A stretch of 64,000 nucleotides of DNA from Yponomeuta sedellus (Eukaryota > Arthropoda > Insecta > Lepidoptera > Yponomeutidae). Under the pieces are notes generated by a model that was not told the origin of the DNA, did no database searches, and was given only the letters and a program-made list of their open reading frames with translations. Location of the stretch: positions 22,719,615 to 22,783,614 of the forward strand of contig OW203723.1 of the NCBI GenBank assembly GCA_934045075.1. Direction: 5' to 3'. Below, in pieces: positions 61,101 through 64,000 of the stretch (its first letter is position 1; each line of letters starts with the position of its first letter). The position numbers were made by a program, and so were the translations under genes.

Positions 61101-63556
61101 GGTGTATTCTAAATCCGGTGTCGTGGGCTCCTGTTTAGGGGTTTCTGGTTATACGAGTTGAAAGGGCCACTGAGGCCGATAGGGTATCTATAGGAAAATA
61201 GTGTTTTGACAATCTCCTCATCTTTTTCCAGGCATGGTGTTCTTAATGTTCGTGAGCTGTCCAGAAGAGAGGTTCCGTCTCCTGCCGACAGAGGGCGTTG
61301 CGAGTTACGCCGGCGCGAACTACACCAGCGACGGCTGGGCCGGGGTCAACAGCAGCCTGCGATGCAGCTCCGACTGCAAGTGCGAGGGCATGCCCTACAA
61401 CCCCGTTTGTGGGATTGTGAGTGCCTCTTTTGCTAGAACTGATGGGATTAACAGTAATGTAGGGTGAAGGTTTACGGGAGGTGAATAAACACTCAGGGCT
61501 TAATGGTGACTGGCTGCATTGTCGATGATTTGATGTAGGTTAAACTAGGTTTAAAAACCTATTTAGAGGCTAAAAATTTCACCCATGCCGGGATTCGAAC
61601 CCGCAACCTCTGGCTATCCGTGCCAGCGCTCTACCAATTAAGCACTAAACTAGGTTACATACATGTTACAATACAGCAACCTGCTATGCACCAGCTTGAG
61701 ACTACTCTCCAAAACGAGAAGCTTCAATAGCAGTAGATCCACCAGACAAGGGTACGCTACCAAGTGGCGTGGGCCACGCAGGAAGGACGTGGGGCCAGGG
61801 CGCGGAAAGGACGCGACGCGTCTTATAGTTACAGACCACAGATTGACCACAGAGCAAGGACTGTGTTCCGTGACTCTGTACAACGCGTCGCGCCTTTTCC
61901 AGCTATGAACACACAACATTATTTTCCTTCGTTCACCTCTATCGTAGTCTATGAAGAGATGAGAGTAATCGGTACCGGAATCGGACCTAAGACCGTTATC
62001 ACGATGCGCACCATCGTTCTTTTGAACATTTTTTGTTAGTGTTGTACAATAAAATAATATTTGATGTATTCTTCCAGGACGCGTACACATATCTTAACCC
62101 GTGCCAGGCGGGCTGCCGCAACAGCGTCGAGCTGAATAACAGCCAGTGGCTTTACTACAACTGCGACTGCGTTACCGGGAACGACGCGCGCTCGCGCAAA
62201 GCTGTTGACGCGTGAGTCACATTTATTTATACTGCTGCCTTGTCACGTGCAATTCAAAAGGCATTTTCACGCTTTAAAGGGTTGTTATCTAACGGTGTGA
62301 AACTAATGGCTTTGACGTTCATTAAGTAAACATTTAGTTTTTGTAGCAAATAAAATTTCTGAGTTTGAGTTTGGTGAAATCAGACGCACTTTTCGTTCAT
62401 TTCTGTCATGTGCTTTGTATACCTATAGAAAATGTAGATTGGAGGTATATTGGGCTTAACTTAATAACTTAACCTATTTATTTTTTACACGATGTTAGCC
62501 CATACGAGTCAAAAAAATAGGCCATTAGGTTAGGTTTCTGAAAATCAACTCAGATTGATCGTTAATGTTTATAAGTGATTAACACCCAGTTTCTCGTACA
62601 CTAACAATCTGTTAATCTATTGCTAACAGCTCTCAAATGTTTTTTCTATAATCACTTTGGCCAACTGACAGCTGTTAACGGTAAATTAACGGTTTGTTAG
62701 TGTACCAGAACCCGGCGGTTAATCTCGCGATAAAAAAAAAAAATCGTTTTAAAATTAAGAAGCGCTCGTGACCTCGTCGAACGGAGTGATTGGAATAAAC
62801 CACTTAAGTTAAGTAACAACAGGCGTGGTCAGGTGCAGGATGGGTGACCGTCCCGAGACTACCGCTAGTGGCGTTTTTCCGAGCGCTTCCGTGCTTCGCA
62901 AAGCACTTTAAGCCGTTGGTGTCGGCTGTCATGTAATGGCAGTCGTTAAGTCATGTCAGAGCCCTTATGGGCAGCTTGATAACTTCTGACAGTAAGACCA
63001 TAATCCCTGCAGGCCGCAAGACTAGTCTTGCAAGCCTCCACCAATCCGGACTCGACCACCGTTGTGGAGTATGGCCTATACCTTTCACAGGTTAGAGACC
63101 CGTGCCCCTCGGTGGGGACATAACGGGTGGATGACGATGATCCTGTTCTTTTGCAGAAAGATCCATTTTTTTGGTTAAAATGCCTTAAATCTCTATTTTA
63201 AAACTGCTAATTAAAATAAACTATATACGTTTGCAGATAGATAGATAGAGAACACTTTATTGTACCTACATAGAAAAGGAAATTACACAGATACTTGTAC
63301 TTTTTTTGTTAATACTTGTTTTTTTCACACTCATTCCCCACTGACCAGCGACCCTCCCGCAGGTTCAACAGCTACAATACCATAAACGCGTCGGCTGTGG
63401 TCTCCTCCGAGCGCGGGTTCGCCGTGAGCGGCGAGTGTGGCGGCGCGTGCTCGCAGATCTACCTGTTCGTGGCTGTCTTCGCGGCGCTCATGTTCATACA
63501 CGCGAGCGGCGAAGTCGGCGCCGTGCTGCTCATTATACGCTGCACGGACAAGTGCG
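30201..63556 (+). CDS. Organic anion transporting polypeptide (OATP/SLCO family), 3' end missing
   Basis: Joined coding exons are 30201-30852, 43779-43922, 52242-52376, 54090-54254, 60262-60387, 61232-61416, 62078-62211 and 63363-63556, giving 578 codons plus one base. OATPs are 12-helix plasma-membrane carriers for amphipathic organic anions, steroids and conjugates; one insect member imports ecdysone. Visible hallmarks are helix 1 near residues 43-64, helix pairs near 83-103 and 111-130, the helix 4 region near 177-200, the signature D256-P-R-W-V-G-A-W-W-L-G266, the middle-domain start Y-S-F-L-P-K-Y-L near 341-348, and a Cys-rich Kazal-like extracellular loop from about 416 to 543. Start chosen at the ATG at 30201 in a good Kozak context (CCCGCCATGA). 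Family length is usually 640-750 residues, so the last helices lie past the window edge. Which OATP subfamily it belongs to cannot be decided here. Confidence 0.9.
30853..31399. other. Start of 12.9-kb intron 1, nothing recognised
   Basis: Intronic DNA after the exon 1 donor; it contains no coding block or repeat I can identify. The intron extends to 43778 and holds many of the mobile elements listed below. Confidence 0.5.
31400..31560 (-). mobile_element. SINE body fragment
   Basis: Minus-strand remnant related to the SINE body at 21186-21390 (the CACACAATTAC, GGTCCTAAACTACGATATCC and AACATGGGAACACATCCAG blocks). No tRNA head survives. Confidence 0.45.
32720..32855 (+). mobile_element. Second LINE family, 3' remnant
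   Basis: GTTGATGAAGCGAAGGTGATC, then AGGATCGTGGCAAGTGGCAGT and TACCCCTCTGGGATACAGGC, is the plus-strand version of the last ~35 codons and 3' end of the LINE at 37016-37475. It ends in TATG repeats. Confidence 0.65.
33355..33475 (+). mobile_element. SINE 3' tail next to a LINE 3' tail
   Basis: CTCTGAGAGAAAGCCTGTGCCC...TATAGGCTTCATAAA is the SINE tail. It is followed by GTACAATAAAGCATATTCTATG and a short TCTA repeat, the end of a LINE 3' UTR. Confidence 0.55.
33492..33549. repeat. 58-bp near-perfect palindrome
   Basis: Two 29-base arms meet with no spacer at GAT|ATC and differ at one base (seventh from the outer edge). Just downstream, a smaller hairpin, GATGCAC...GTGCATC, lies at 33556-33574. 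It is in intron 1. Unspaced palindromes of this length are usually the core of a foldback element; no longer arms were found. Confidence 0.85.
33980..35494. other. Intron 1 stretch, nothing recognised
   Basis: Short frames at 34203-34524 overlap without any feature suggesting a protein. No RNA or repeat family was identified. Confidence 0.45.
35595..35670 (-). mobile_element. SINE fragment
   Basis: GGTTTCCTCACGATGTTTTCC with TTCACAG is the reverse of the GTGAAGGAAAACATCGTGAGG block typical of the SINE family at 12880-13245. About 75 bp are recognisable. Confidence 0.5.
35713..35890 (+). mobile_element. 5S-type SINE, 3' body only
   Basis: This matches the rear two-thirds of the element at 39488-39855: AAGCCATGTCAGAGGCC, ACTTCTGACAGTAAG, TGGAATATGGCCTAACC, GCGATGCAGGAAGAGACC, GGGTTGATATCGA. 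The 5S-like head has been lost. Confidence 0.65.
36394..36580. mobile_element. 163-bp insertion with perfect 12-bp target duplication
   Basis: CACCTCTTCAAT at 36394-36405 is repeated at 36569-36580, enclosing 163 bp. A 20-base inverted repeat (36404-36423 with 36519-36538) spans most of the insert. A middle block, CAGTTGCCGTGGTC, recurs at about 51457-51470. The duplication length suggests a retroposon; the inverted arms suggest a MITE. The class is open. Confidence 0.65.
37016..37475 (-). mobile_element. Second LINE family: C-terminal coding part, best copy in the window
   Basis: The minus-strand frame is open from about 37475 to 37023 and encodes a C-terminal LINE segment with the familiar run Leu-Arg-Trp-Phe-Gly-His-Val-Glu-Arg-Met, then Gly-Arg-Pro-Arg-Arg-Thr-Tyr. 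Such ends follow the reverse transcriptase domain in RTE-like and related insect LINEs. The upstream RT is absent, so the copy is 5' truncated. Relatives lie at 12118, 18045, 20050, 23645, 32720, 40222, 42095 and 60735. Confidence 0.75.
37570..38590 (+). repeat. Minisatellite of ~131-138 bp units, interrupted by a LINE tail
   Basis: Units anchored on GTCAAAGGTCGCGAC begin at 37611, 37749 and 37880/38386, followed by a fourth degenerate unit to about 38590. Each contains TCATCGTCACAAAACGCGTGA and CAGCAAGGGTGCTAGGACGA. Unit three is split after its first seven bases by the insertion at 37887-38381. Confidence 0.8.
37887..38381 (-). mobile_element. LINE 3' end inserted in the minisatellite
   Basis: The left edge is (ATAG)n followed by AATCATTTATTTTTGC, the minus-strand (TCTA)n/3'-end pattern of the LINE tails. 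It is flanked by ATAAAGTCAAAG on the left and ATAAGTCAAAG on the right, a target duplication with one indel. It includes a tandem pair of 27-bp units (GTACCAGCAAGAGTTGCACT) at about 38300-38353. Confidence 0.6.
38953..38988. repeat. (CAAT)n microsatellite
   Basis: About seven tandem CAAT units within an AT-rich region. Confidence 0.85.
39488..39855 (+). mobile_element. 5S rRNA-derived SINE, nearly complete
   Basis: The first ~110 bp resemble insect 5S rRNA: an A-box-like CAGTTAAGAAACAAC, an intermediate GGCGCGGTCAGGTGC and a C-box-like GGATGGGTGACCG, in the correct order and spacing. The body continues TAGTGGCATTTT, GCTTCCGTGCTTCGCAAGGC, GTAAGACCCGCCACTGTC, GGTGGAGTATGGC, GCGATGCAGGAAGAGACC, and ends GGGTTGATATCGA. 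The 5S-like head would supply an internal type 1 RNA polymerase III promoter. Other copies are at 42195, 59806 and 62761; headless pieces are at 35713, 45393, 50490, 50763 and 51215. Confidence 0.75.
40222..40505 (-). mobile_element. Second LINE family, C-terminal remnant
   Basis: Matches 37016-37330 in order: CATGCCTGTATGCCAGAG, GACCAAGGACTGCCAGTTGCC, then TGGGACGTCCCTTACCAGCC, then CATCCTCTCCACATGTCC. Frames are broken. Confidence 0.65.
41540..41745 (-). mobile_element. tRNA-type SINE, reverse orientation
   Basis: The body words CACAATCACCTG, TCCCAAACTAGGAGACC and ATGGAAATACACCCGGACTG are followed by a minus-strand B-box-like GAATCGAACCC at about 41678 and further tRNA-like sequence to about 41740. 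It is a diverged relative of the SINE at 21186-21390. Confidence 0.55.
42095..42180 (-). mobile_element. Second LINE family, short 3' remnant
   Basis: ACGTCTGTATCACAAAGGGGTA...GAGGCCACGAATTGCC matches the extreme 3' part of the 37016-37475 element. A further scrap (GAGACGTGCCTTAACGGCTC) follows at about 42476-42540. Confidence 0.45.
42195..42470 (+). mobile_element. 5S rRNA-derived SINE, internally deleted
   Basis: It begins GCTCGTAGCCCCGGCTG, then a 5S-like AGTTTAAGCAGC...GGCGCGTTCAGTGC...ATGGGTGACCGTC, then the SINE body (TAGTGGTATTTTTCCGAG, CTTCGCAAGGCACGTTAAGC). It ends ACATACAAGGGTTGATAACG. The middle of the body is shortened compared with 39488-39855. Confidence 0.7.
43000..43320 (+). 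repeat. Degraded copy of the 13353-13880 dispersed repeat
   Basis: Shares GGGAACGCGTGGAG, CAGTCCCTTGGAGCTG, GCACTTTATGCCGCAAA and GGTACTTTCCGTTGACC with the better copy. A LINE 3' tail on the minus strand lies just beyond, at 43520-43590 (TTCTTTATTGCAC). Confidence 0.55.
43779..43922 (+). CDS. OATP exon 2, residues 218-265 (OATP signature)
   Basis: Acceptor CTTGTCCGCAG, donor GTAAGT at 43923; both sides phase 1. It encodes the conserved Gly-Pro-Ala-Leu-Gly-Phe-Leu-Leu-Gly run of helix 5, and then the family signature that starts at D256 (Asp-Pro-Arg-Trp-Val-Gly-Ala-Trp-Trp). This exon alone is enough to place the gene in the OATP family. Confidence 0.93.
44216..44390 (-). mobile_element. tRNA-repeat family, single minus copy with 12-bp target duplication
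   Basis: TGGTAAAATAAT at 44216-44227 and 44379-44390 encloses 151 bp. In minus orientation the copy begins with the tRNA-like block, passes TTTTTAGCCTCTAAATAGG, and ends GGGTTAGTGCATTAAAAATA. This copy shows the plain SINE layout: tRNA head first, A-rich 3' end last. Confidence 0.8.
44391..45392. other. Intron 2 stretch; one hairpin, nothing else recognised
   Basis: A perfect 11-bp stem, GTCTTTGTAGC with GCTACAAAGAC, lies at about 44597-44631. No gene or repeat family was identified. Confidence 0.45.
45393..45525 (+). mobile_element. 5S-type SINE, 3' body only
   Basis: AAGGCCCGCCACTGTCTTACA, CCGTGGTGGAGTACGGCC, TTCCTGCGATGCAGG and GGGTTGATATT match the rear of 39488-39855. Confidence 0.65.
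45526..49024. other. Intron 2 stretch with a GC-rich block; no gene recognised
   Basis: Between about 46440 and 47050 the DNA is GC- and CpG-rich compared with its neighbours and holds overlapping chance frames on both strands. A LINE 3' tail on the minus strand (ATAGATAGAGATAGAGAACAC...TTTATTGTAC) lies at 47733-47830. Otherwise nothing was recognised. Confidence 0.4.
49025..49205 (-). mobile_element. SINE fragment with (GA)n tract
   Basis: On the minus strand: GTGAAGGAAAATATCGTGAGG, then CTGAGTGCCTGAGGTATTC, TTGGAATTGCCAATAC and the CTCTCTCT run. This is the SINE family at 12880-13245. The GA tract is at about 49075-49107. Confidence 0.65.
49388..50190 (+). mobile_element. Truncated LINE, C-terminal RT end, with a nested SINE
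   Basis: The plus strand matches the last third of the LINE frame at 56974-59814: TGTCATGTCCTATGGCATACTA, GAGACCATCTTCGTCTTGC, then after an interruption AGAGATTCTTTAAAGAAAC, a 79-codon open end (49746-49985) and the shared 3' UTR ending TTTATTTCATTTCG. Frameshifts make it dead. A SINE in reverse orientation interrupts it at about 49493-49650. Confidence 0.75.
49493..49650 (-). mobile_element. tRNA-type SINE nested in the LINE
   Basis: This is the reverse of the 21186-21390 body: TACATACAGGCACATACATTGC, CACACCAGGATACCCTGTG, GGGAACCAGAAACAACGACA and finally a minus-strand B box in GGGATTCGAACCCGGGAC. It is truncated within the tRNA head. LINE sequence resumes directly after it, so the SINE arrived after the LINE. 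Confidence 0.7.
50490..51010 (-). mobile_element. Two 5S-type SINE bodies in the same orientation
   Basis: Headless minus copies occupy 50490-50670 and 50763-51010, both starting on the plus strand with GATATCAACCCTT and running through GGAAGGTTAGGC and GGATTGTAAGACAGTGGC. Between them, at 50685-50757, is a ~73-bp segment that also occurs at 55349-55427. A third short piece is at 51215-51280. A LINE 3' tail (-) follows at 51300-51370. Confidence 0.6.
51755..51975 (+). mobile_element. tRNA-derived SINE, CTC-loop type
   Basis: The head has AGGTTGTAGCGCAGCAG, an anticodon region ACTTCTCATTCGG and a B box GGTTCAAATCC. The body is GTGAAGGAAAACGTCGTGAGG, TACATACCTCTGCGC and TGAAATTGCCAATGC. Close relative of 12880-13245, truncated before the tail. 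Confidence 0.7.
52242..52376 (+). CDS. OATP exon 3, residues 266-310
   Basis: Acceptor TCTGTCCAG, donor GTCAGC at 52377 (weaker than consensus); phase 1 on both sides. It completes the signature with Gly-Met-Val, encodes helix 6 (about residues 268-284) and then a basic, Pro-rich cytosolic loop with five Pro in a row-like cluster and several Lys. Such a central loop is typical of the family. The family usually has Phe or Leu after the signature Gly, where this gene has Met. Confidence 0.9.
52690..53150. repeat. Cluster of inverted repeats in intron 3
   Basis: A perfect 15-bp inverted pair, CTCACCACTTGTGTC, lies at 52995-53009 and 53056-53070. Upstream, ATATGAGTGGACACAC (from about 52705) is mirrored by GTGTGTCCCACTCATAT (about 52739), and GAGCCAGATAT is mirrored by ATATCTGGCTC. 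This is probably a decayed foldback or MITE cluster; the family is unknown. Confidence 0.55.
53510..53640 (+). mobile_element. LINE 3' tail remnant
   Basis: CCGGTTGCCTAGAAGAAATTGC, AGCAATAAGGCCGCCAATTG, then GTGTACAATAAAGAATATTT. Same 3' UTR family as 2977, 3925, 24250 and 25490. Confidence 0.65.
54090..54254 (+). CDS. OATP exon 4, residues 311-365
   Basis: Acceptor CGATTTGCAG, donor GTGAGG at 54255; phase 1 on both sides. It encodes the start of the second six-helix half: a basic pre-helix (Lys-Arg-Gln-Leu-Thr-Asn), helix 7, and the strongly conserved Ser-Phe-Leu-Pro-Lys-Tyr-Leu-Glu run before Gln-Phe-Ser-Leu-Thr. This exon is highly typical of OATPs. Confidence 0.93.
54369..55152. repeat. 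Palindromic tRNA-repeat insertion with one 12-bp target duplication
   Basis: GAATATGTTGGT at 54369-54380 recurs exactly at 55141-55152. The enclosed 760 bp has a reverse tRNA-repeat unit on the left (54381 to about 54580, tRNA-like block about 54412-54484) and a forward unit on the right (about 54873-55140, tRNA-like block about 55001-55072). The units are joined head to head near 54850-54870. The left arm is split by about 210 bp of other sequence (54590-54800). The left edge, TTTAAAAACCTATTTAGAGG, is the same left edge as in 22569-23619. The arms differ at several bases. Confidence 0.8.
55785..56008 (-). mobile_element. tRNA-repeat family, single minus copy
   Basis: The copy at 55795-55998 contains a tRNA-like block (about 55826-55897), the CTGCCTGTACGTAATACAG upstream segment, and further sequence up to CAGCCCC. 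The flanks GATATGATTT (55785) and GATCTGATTT (55999) form a likely 10-bp target duplication with one difference. Confidence 0.7.
56095..56280 (+). mobile_element. SINE fragment with 3' tail
   Basis: AAGGAAACCTGAGG, CCTCAGGGCTTGAAATTGCC, a CTCTCT run, CTGAGAGAAGGCCTGTGCTC, TGCAGTGGGCCGTTTATAGG. This is the best 3' end of the SINE family at 12880-13245. The head is absent. Confidence 0.7.
56555..56712 (+). mobile_element. tRNA-repeat family, single plus copy
   Basis: It runs from CTGTACGTAATACAGAGAAT to TAGCCTCTAAATAT. The tRNA-like block is at about 56622-56694, with TTAGCTCAGTTGGATAGAGC and the B box GGTTCGAATCC. No clear target duplication was seen. This is one of the best tRNA-like folds of the family, but the anticodon loop is still atypical. 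Confidence 0.65.
56743..59814 (-). mobile_element. LINE (Jockey/CR1-like), 5'-truncated, ORF2 intact
   Basis: The open frame 56974-59814 encodes 946 residues with an N-terminal endonuclease (Asn near residue 7, E35 in Thr-Glu-His-Trp, Gly-Asp-Phe-Asn at 139-142, Ser-Asp-His at 202-204) and a reverse transcriptase (Asn-Phe-Arg-Pro-Val-Ser at 507, Asp579 in motif A, Gly-Val-Pro-Gln-Gly-Ser at 635, Phe-Ala-Asp-Asp at 667-670). The 3' UTR ends in a (GAAAT)n tract on the plus strand at 56744-56795, as in CR1-like elements with microsatellite tails. ORF1 and the 5' UTR are missing. The ATG sits in sequence belonging to the adjoining 5S-type SINE. The element lies antisense in OATP intron 4. Confidence 0.85.
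59806..60175 (+). mobile_element. 5S rRNA-derived SINE adjoining the LINE 5' end
   Basis: It begins GCTCATAGCCCCGGCTGCC, as in the 42195 copy. The 5S-like part has AAGGTTAAGCAACAC, GGCGCGTTCAGTGC and GGATGGGTAAACCGTC. The body follows through GTTCCGTGCTTCGCAAGGC and ACTTCTGACAGTAAGACC, to ACATAATGGGTTGATGATG. Head and body are complete. Confidence 0.75.
60262..60387 (+). CDS. OATP exon 5, residues 366-407
   Basis: Acceptor ACATTTCCAG, donor GTGAGT at 60388; phase 1 on both sides. It encodes helix 8, starting with the conserved Gly-Leu-Gly-Gly-Ile-Leu-Val-Met-Gly run, and most of helix 9 leading to Ile-Tyr-Ser-Ala-Gly. The preceding intron (6.0 kb) contains the palindromic tRNA-repeat insertion, the LINE and a 5S-type SINE. 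Confidence 0.92.
60735..60800 (+). mobile_element. Second LINE family, very short 3' remnant
   Basis: CAAACCCTGGTATCTGCCTA...CCGGAATGCAGACGTGA matches the extreme 3' end of the LINE family at 37016-37475. Confidence 0.4.
60824..60961 (+). mobile_element. tRNA-repeat family, truncated plus copy with 12-bp target duplication
   Basis: AATACAGTGAAA at 60824-60835 and 60950-60961 encloses 114 bp. The copy starts within the tRNA-like block, carries GGTTCGAGTCC, TTTTTAGCCTCTAAATAGG and ends GGGTTAGTGCATTAAAAAG. It is 5' truncated with the family's long 3' end, as expected for retroposition. Confidence 0.8.
61232..61416 (+). CDS. OATP exon 6, residues 408-469
   Basis: Acceptor TTTTTCCAG, donor GTGAGT at 61417; enters phase 1, leaves phase 0. 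It encodes the end of helix 9 and the first half of the large extracellular loop between helices 9 and 10. Two glycosylation sites (Asn-Tyr-Thr, Asn-Ser-Ser) precede the Kazal-like start Cys-X3-Cys-X-Cys and the Pro-Val-Cys-Gly motif at 465-468. Confidence 0.92.
61541..61656 (-). mobile_element. tRNA-repeat family, short minus copy with 11-bp target duplication
   Basis: TAAACTAGGTT at 61541-61551 and 61646-61656 encloses about 94 bp. In minus orientation the copy begins inside the tRNA-like block and stops at TAGGTTTTTAAA, i.e. it lacks the GGGTTAGTGCATT end found in the copies at 44216 and 60824. Confidence 0.75.
62078..62211 (+). CDS. OATP exon 7, residues 470-513
   Basis: Acceptor TTCTTCCAG, donor GTGAGT at 62212; enters phase 0, leaves phase 2. 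It continues the Kazal-like loop: Thr-Tyr-Leu-Asn-Pro-Cys-Gln-Ala-Gly-Cys, a glycosylation site (Asn-Asn-Ser) and the closing Cys-Asp-Cys. Confidence 0.92.
62212..62760. other. OATP intron 7, left part, nothing recognised
   Basis: AT-rich intronic sequence with no identified repeat or coding block. Confidence 0.5.
62761..63145 (+). mobile_element. 5S rRNA-derived SINE, full length
   Basis: The head carries AAGTTAAGTAACAACAGGCG, GTGGTCAGGTGC and GGATGGGTGACCGTCC. The body runs through GCTTCCGTGCTTCGCAAAGC and ACTTCTGACAGTAAGACC to ACATAACGGGTGGATGACG. This copy has the best match to the 5S A-box, intermediate element and C-box arrangement in the window. A LINE 3' tail (-) with an ATAG run follows at 63235-63300. 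Confidence 0.75.
63363..63556 (+). CDS. OATP exon 8, residues 514-578
   Basis: Acceptor CCTCCCGCAG, donor GTGAGT at 63557; enters phase 2, leaves phase 1. It encodes the last Cys pair of the extracellular loop (Gly-Glu-Cys-Gly-Gly-Ala-Cys), helix 10, and the conserved Arg-Cys-Thr block before helix 11. The next exon, coding helices 11 and 12, is expected beyond 64000. The 3' two-thirds of this exon is duplicated at 63761-63890. Confidence 0.92.
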
Positions 63557-63760
63557 GTGAGTGACTCTTGGTTCGGCTTTCGGCTTACGACTTGGCCTTC
63601 GGCCTTACACTGTTTTTGTGTAGCGAAGGTCTCGATTTGTTATTTTAGGATCGTATCTCGATTTTGAGGTTCTTTTAACGTGGTTTGGCCATCGGCTTGG
63701 CATAGACCTTGTGTATATTTTCGTGGCTTGGCCAAGGGTCTTGTAGTTTGTCCTAAGTCG

Positions 63761-63982
63761 AGTGGAGAGTGCGGCGGCGCGTGCTCGCAGATCTACCTGT
63801 TCGTGGCTGTCTTTGCGGCGCTCATGTTCATACACGCGAGCGGCGAAGTCGGCGCCGTGCTGCTCATTATACGCTGCACGGACAAGTGCGGTGAGTGACT
63901 CTTGGTTCGGCTTTCGGCTTACGACTTGACCTTCGGCCTTACACTGTTTTTGTGTAGCGAAGGTCTCGATTTGTTATTTTAG
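63761..63982 (+). pseudogene. Duplicate of the 3' part of OATP exon 8 and its donor
   Basis: Bases 63767-63982 repeat 63433-63648 at an offset of 334 bp, with three base differences by eye. Two more codons of similarity extend to 63761. The copy encodes the same 43 residues (536-578) with four synonymous changes and no amino-acid change, and keeps the GTGAGT donor at 63891. The original acceptor and the first ~22 codons of the exon are missing. A possible acceptor TTGTAG at 63741-63746 is in the correct phase to follow the donor of exon 8. It may be a second tandem exon, an inert partial duplication, or an assembly artefact. Confidence 0.7.
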
Positions 63983-64000
63983 TGTCAAAGATCGGTTTTG

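Noticed and set aside
61650..62090. 146-codon minus-strand frame
   Set aside because: It overlaps a tRNA-repeat copy and runs antisense into OATP exon 7; no recognisable product.

Overview
The window looks like a nuclear contig from a moth or butterfly. The base composition is AT-rich, and it is crowded with the tRNA-derived SINEs, LINE 3' tails and hAT-type DNA elements common in lepidopteran introns. No bacterial, organellar or CRISPR features were seen. The lepidopteran assignment is an inference from repeat content and gene structure.

I can support one host gene: a plus-strand organic anion transporting polypeptide (OATP/SLCO) gene. It has eight coding exons between 30201 and 63556, all with GT-AG introns and a continuous reading frame of 578 codons plus one base. 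The OATP signature (D256-P-R-W-V-G-A-W-W-L-G) and the Cys-rich Kazal-like loop are both present. The last one or two membrane segments and the stop codon lie beyond the right edge. A possible 5' untranslated exon ends with a good donor at 29318; another candidate exon ends at 722. The 3' part of coding exon 8 is repeated 334 bp downstream with only synonymous changes in the coding part.

The rest is intergenic or intronic DNA made mostly of mobile elements. From left to right: LINE tails and a small MITE (2.9-4.0 kb); two oppositely oriented copies of a ~2.1 kb DNA transposon with perfect 8-bp target duplications (8.96-11.1 and 15.05-17.1 kb), the second splitting a tRNA-type SINE; a 1.43 kb hAT-like element with ~330-bp inverted ends (19.1-20.6 kb); a 1.05 kb insertion in which a tRNA-containing repeat is both inverted and tandem (22.57-23.62 kb); a minisatellite split by a LINE tail (37.6-38.6 kb); several SINEs whose head resembles 5S rRNA; a second palindromic tRNA-repeat insertion (54.4-55.1 kb); and a LINE with an open 946-codon endonuclease/reverse transcriptase frame on the minus strand (56.7-59.8 kb), inside an OATP intron.

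The most unusual signal is the tRNA-repeat family. Simple copies behave as ordinary short retroposons. At two loci, head-to-head or tail-to-tail inverted units are enclosed as a whole by a single 12-14 bp target duplication, so each palindrome appears to have been inserted in one event. All alignments were made by eye, so percent identities are not given.
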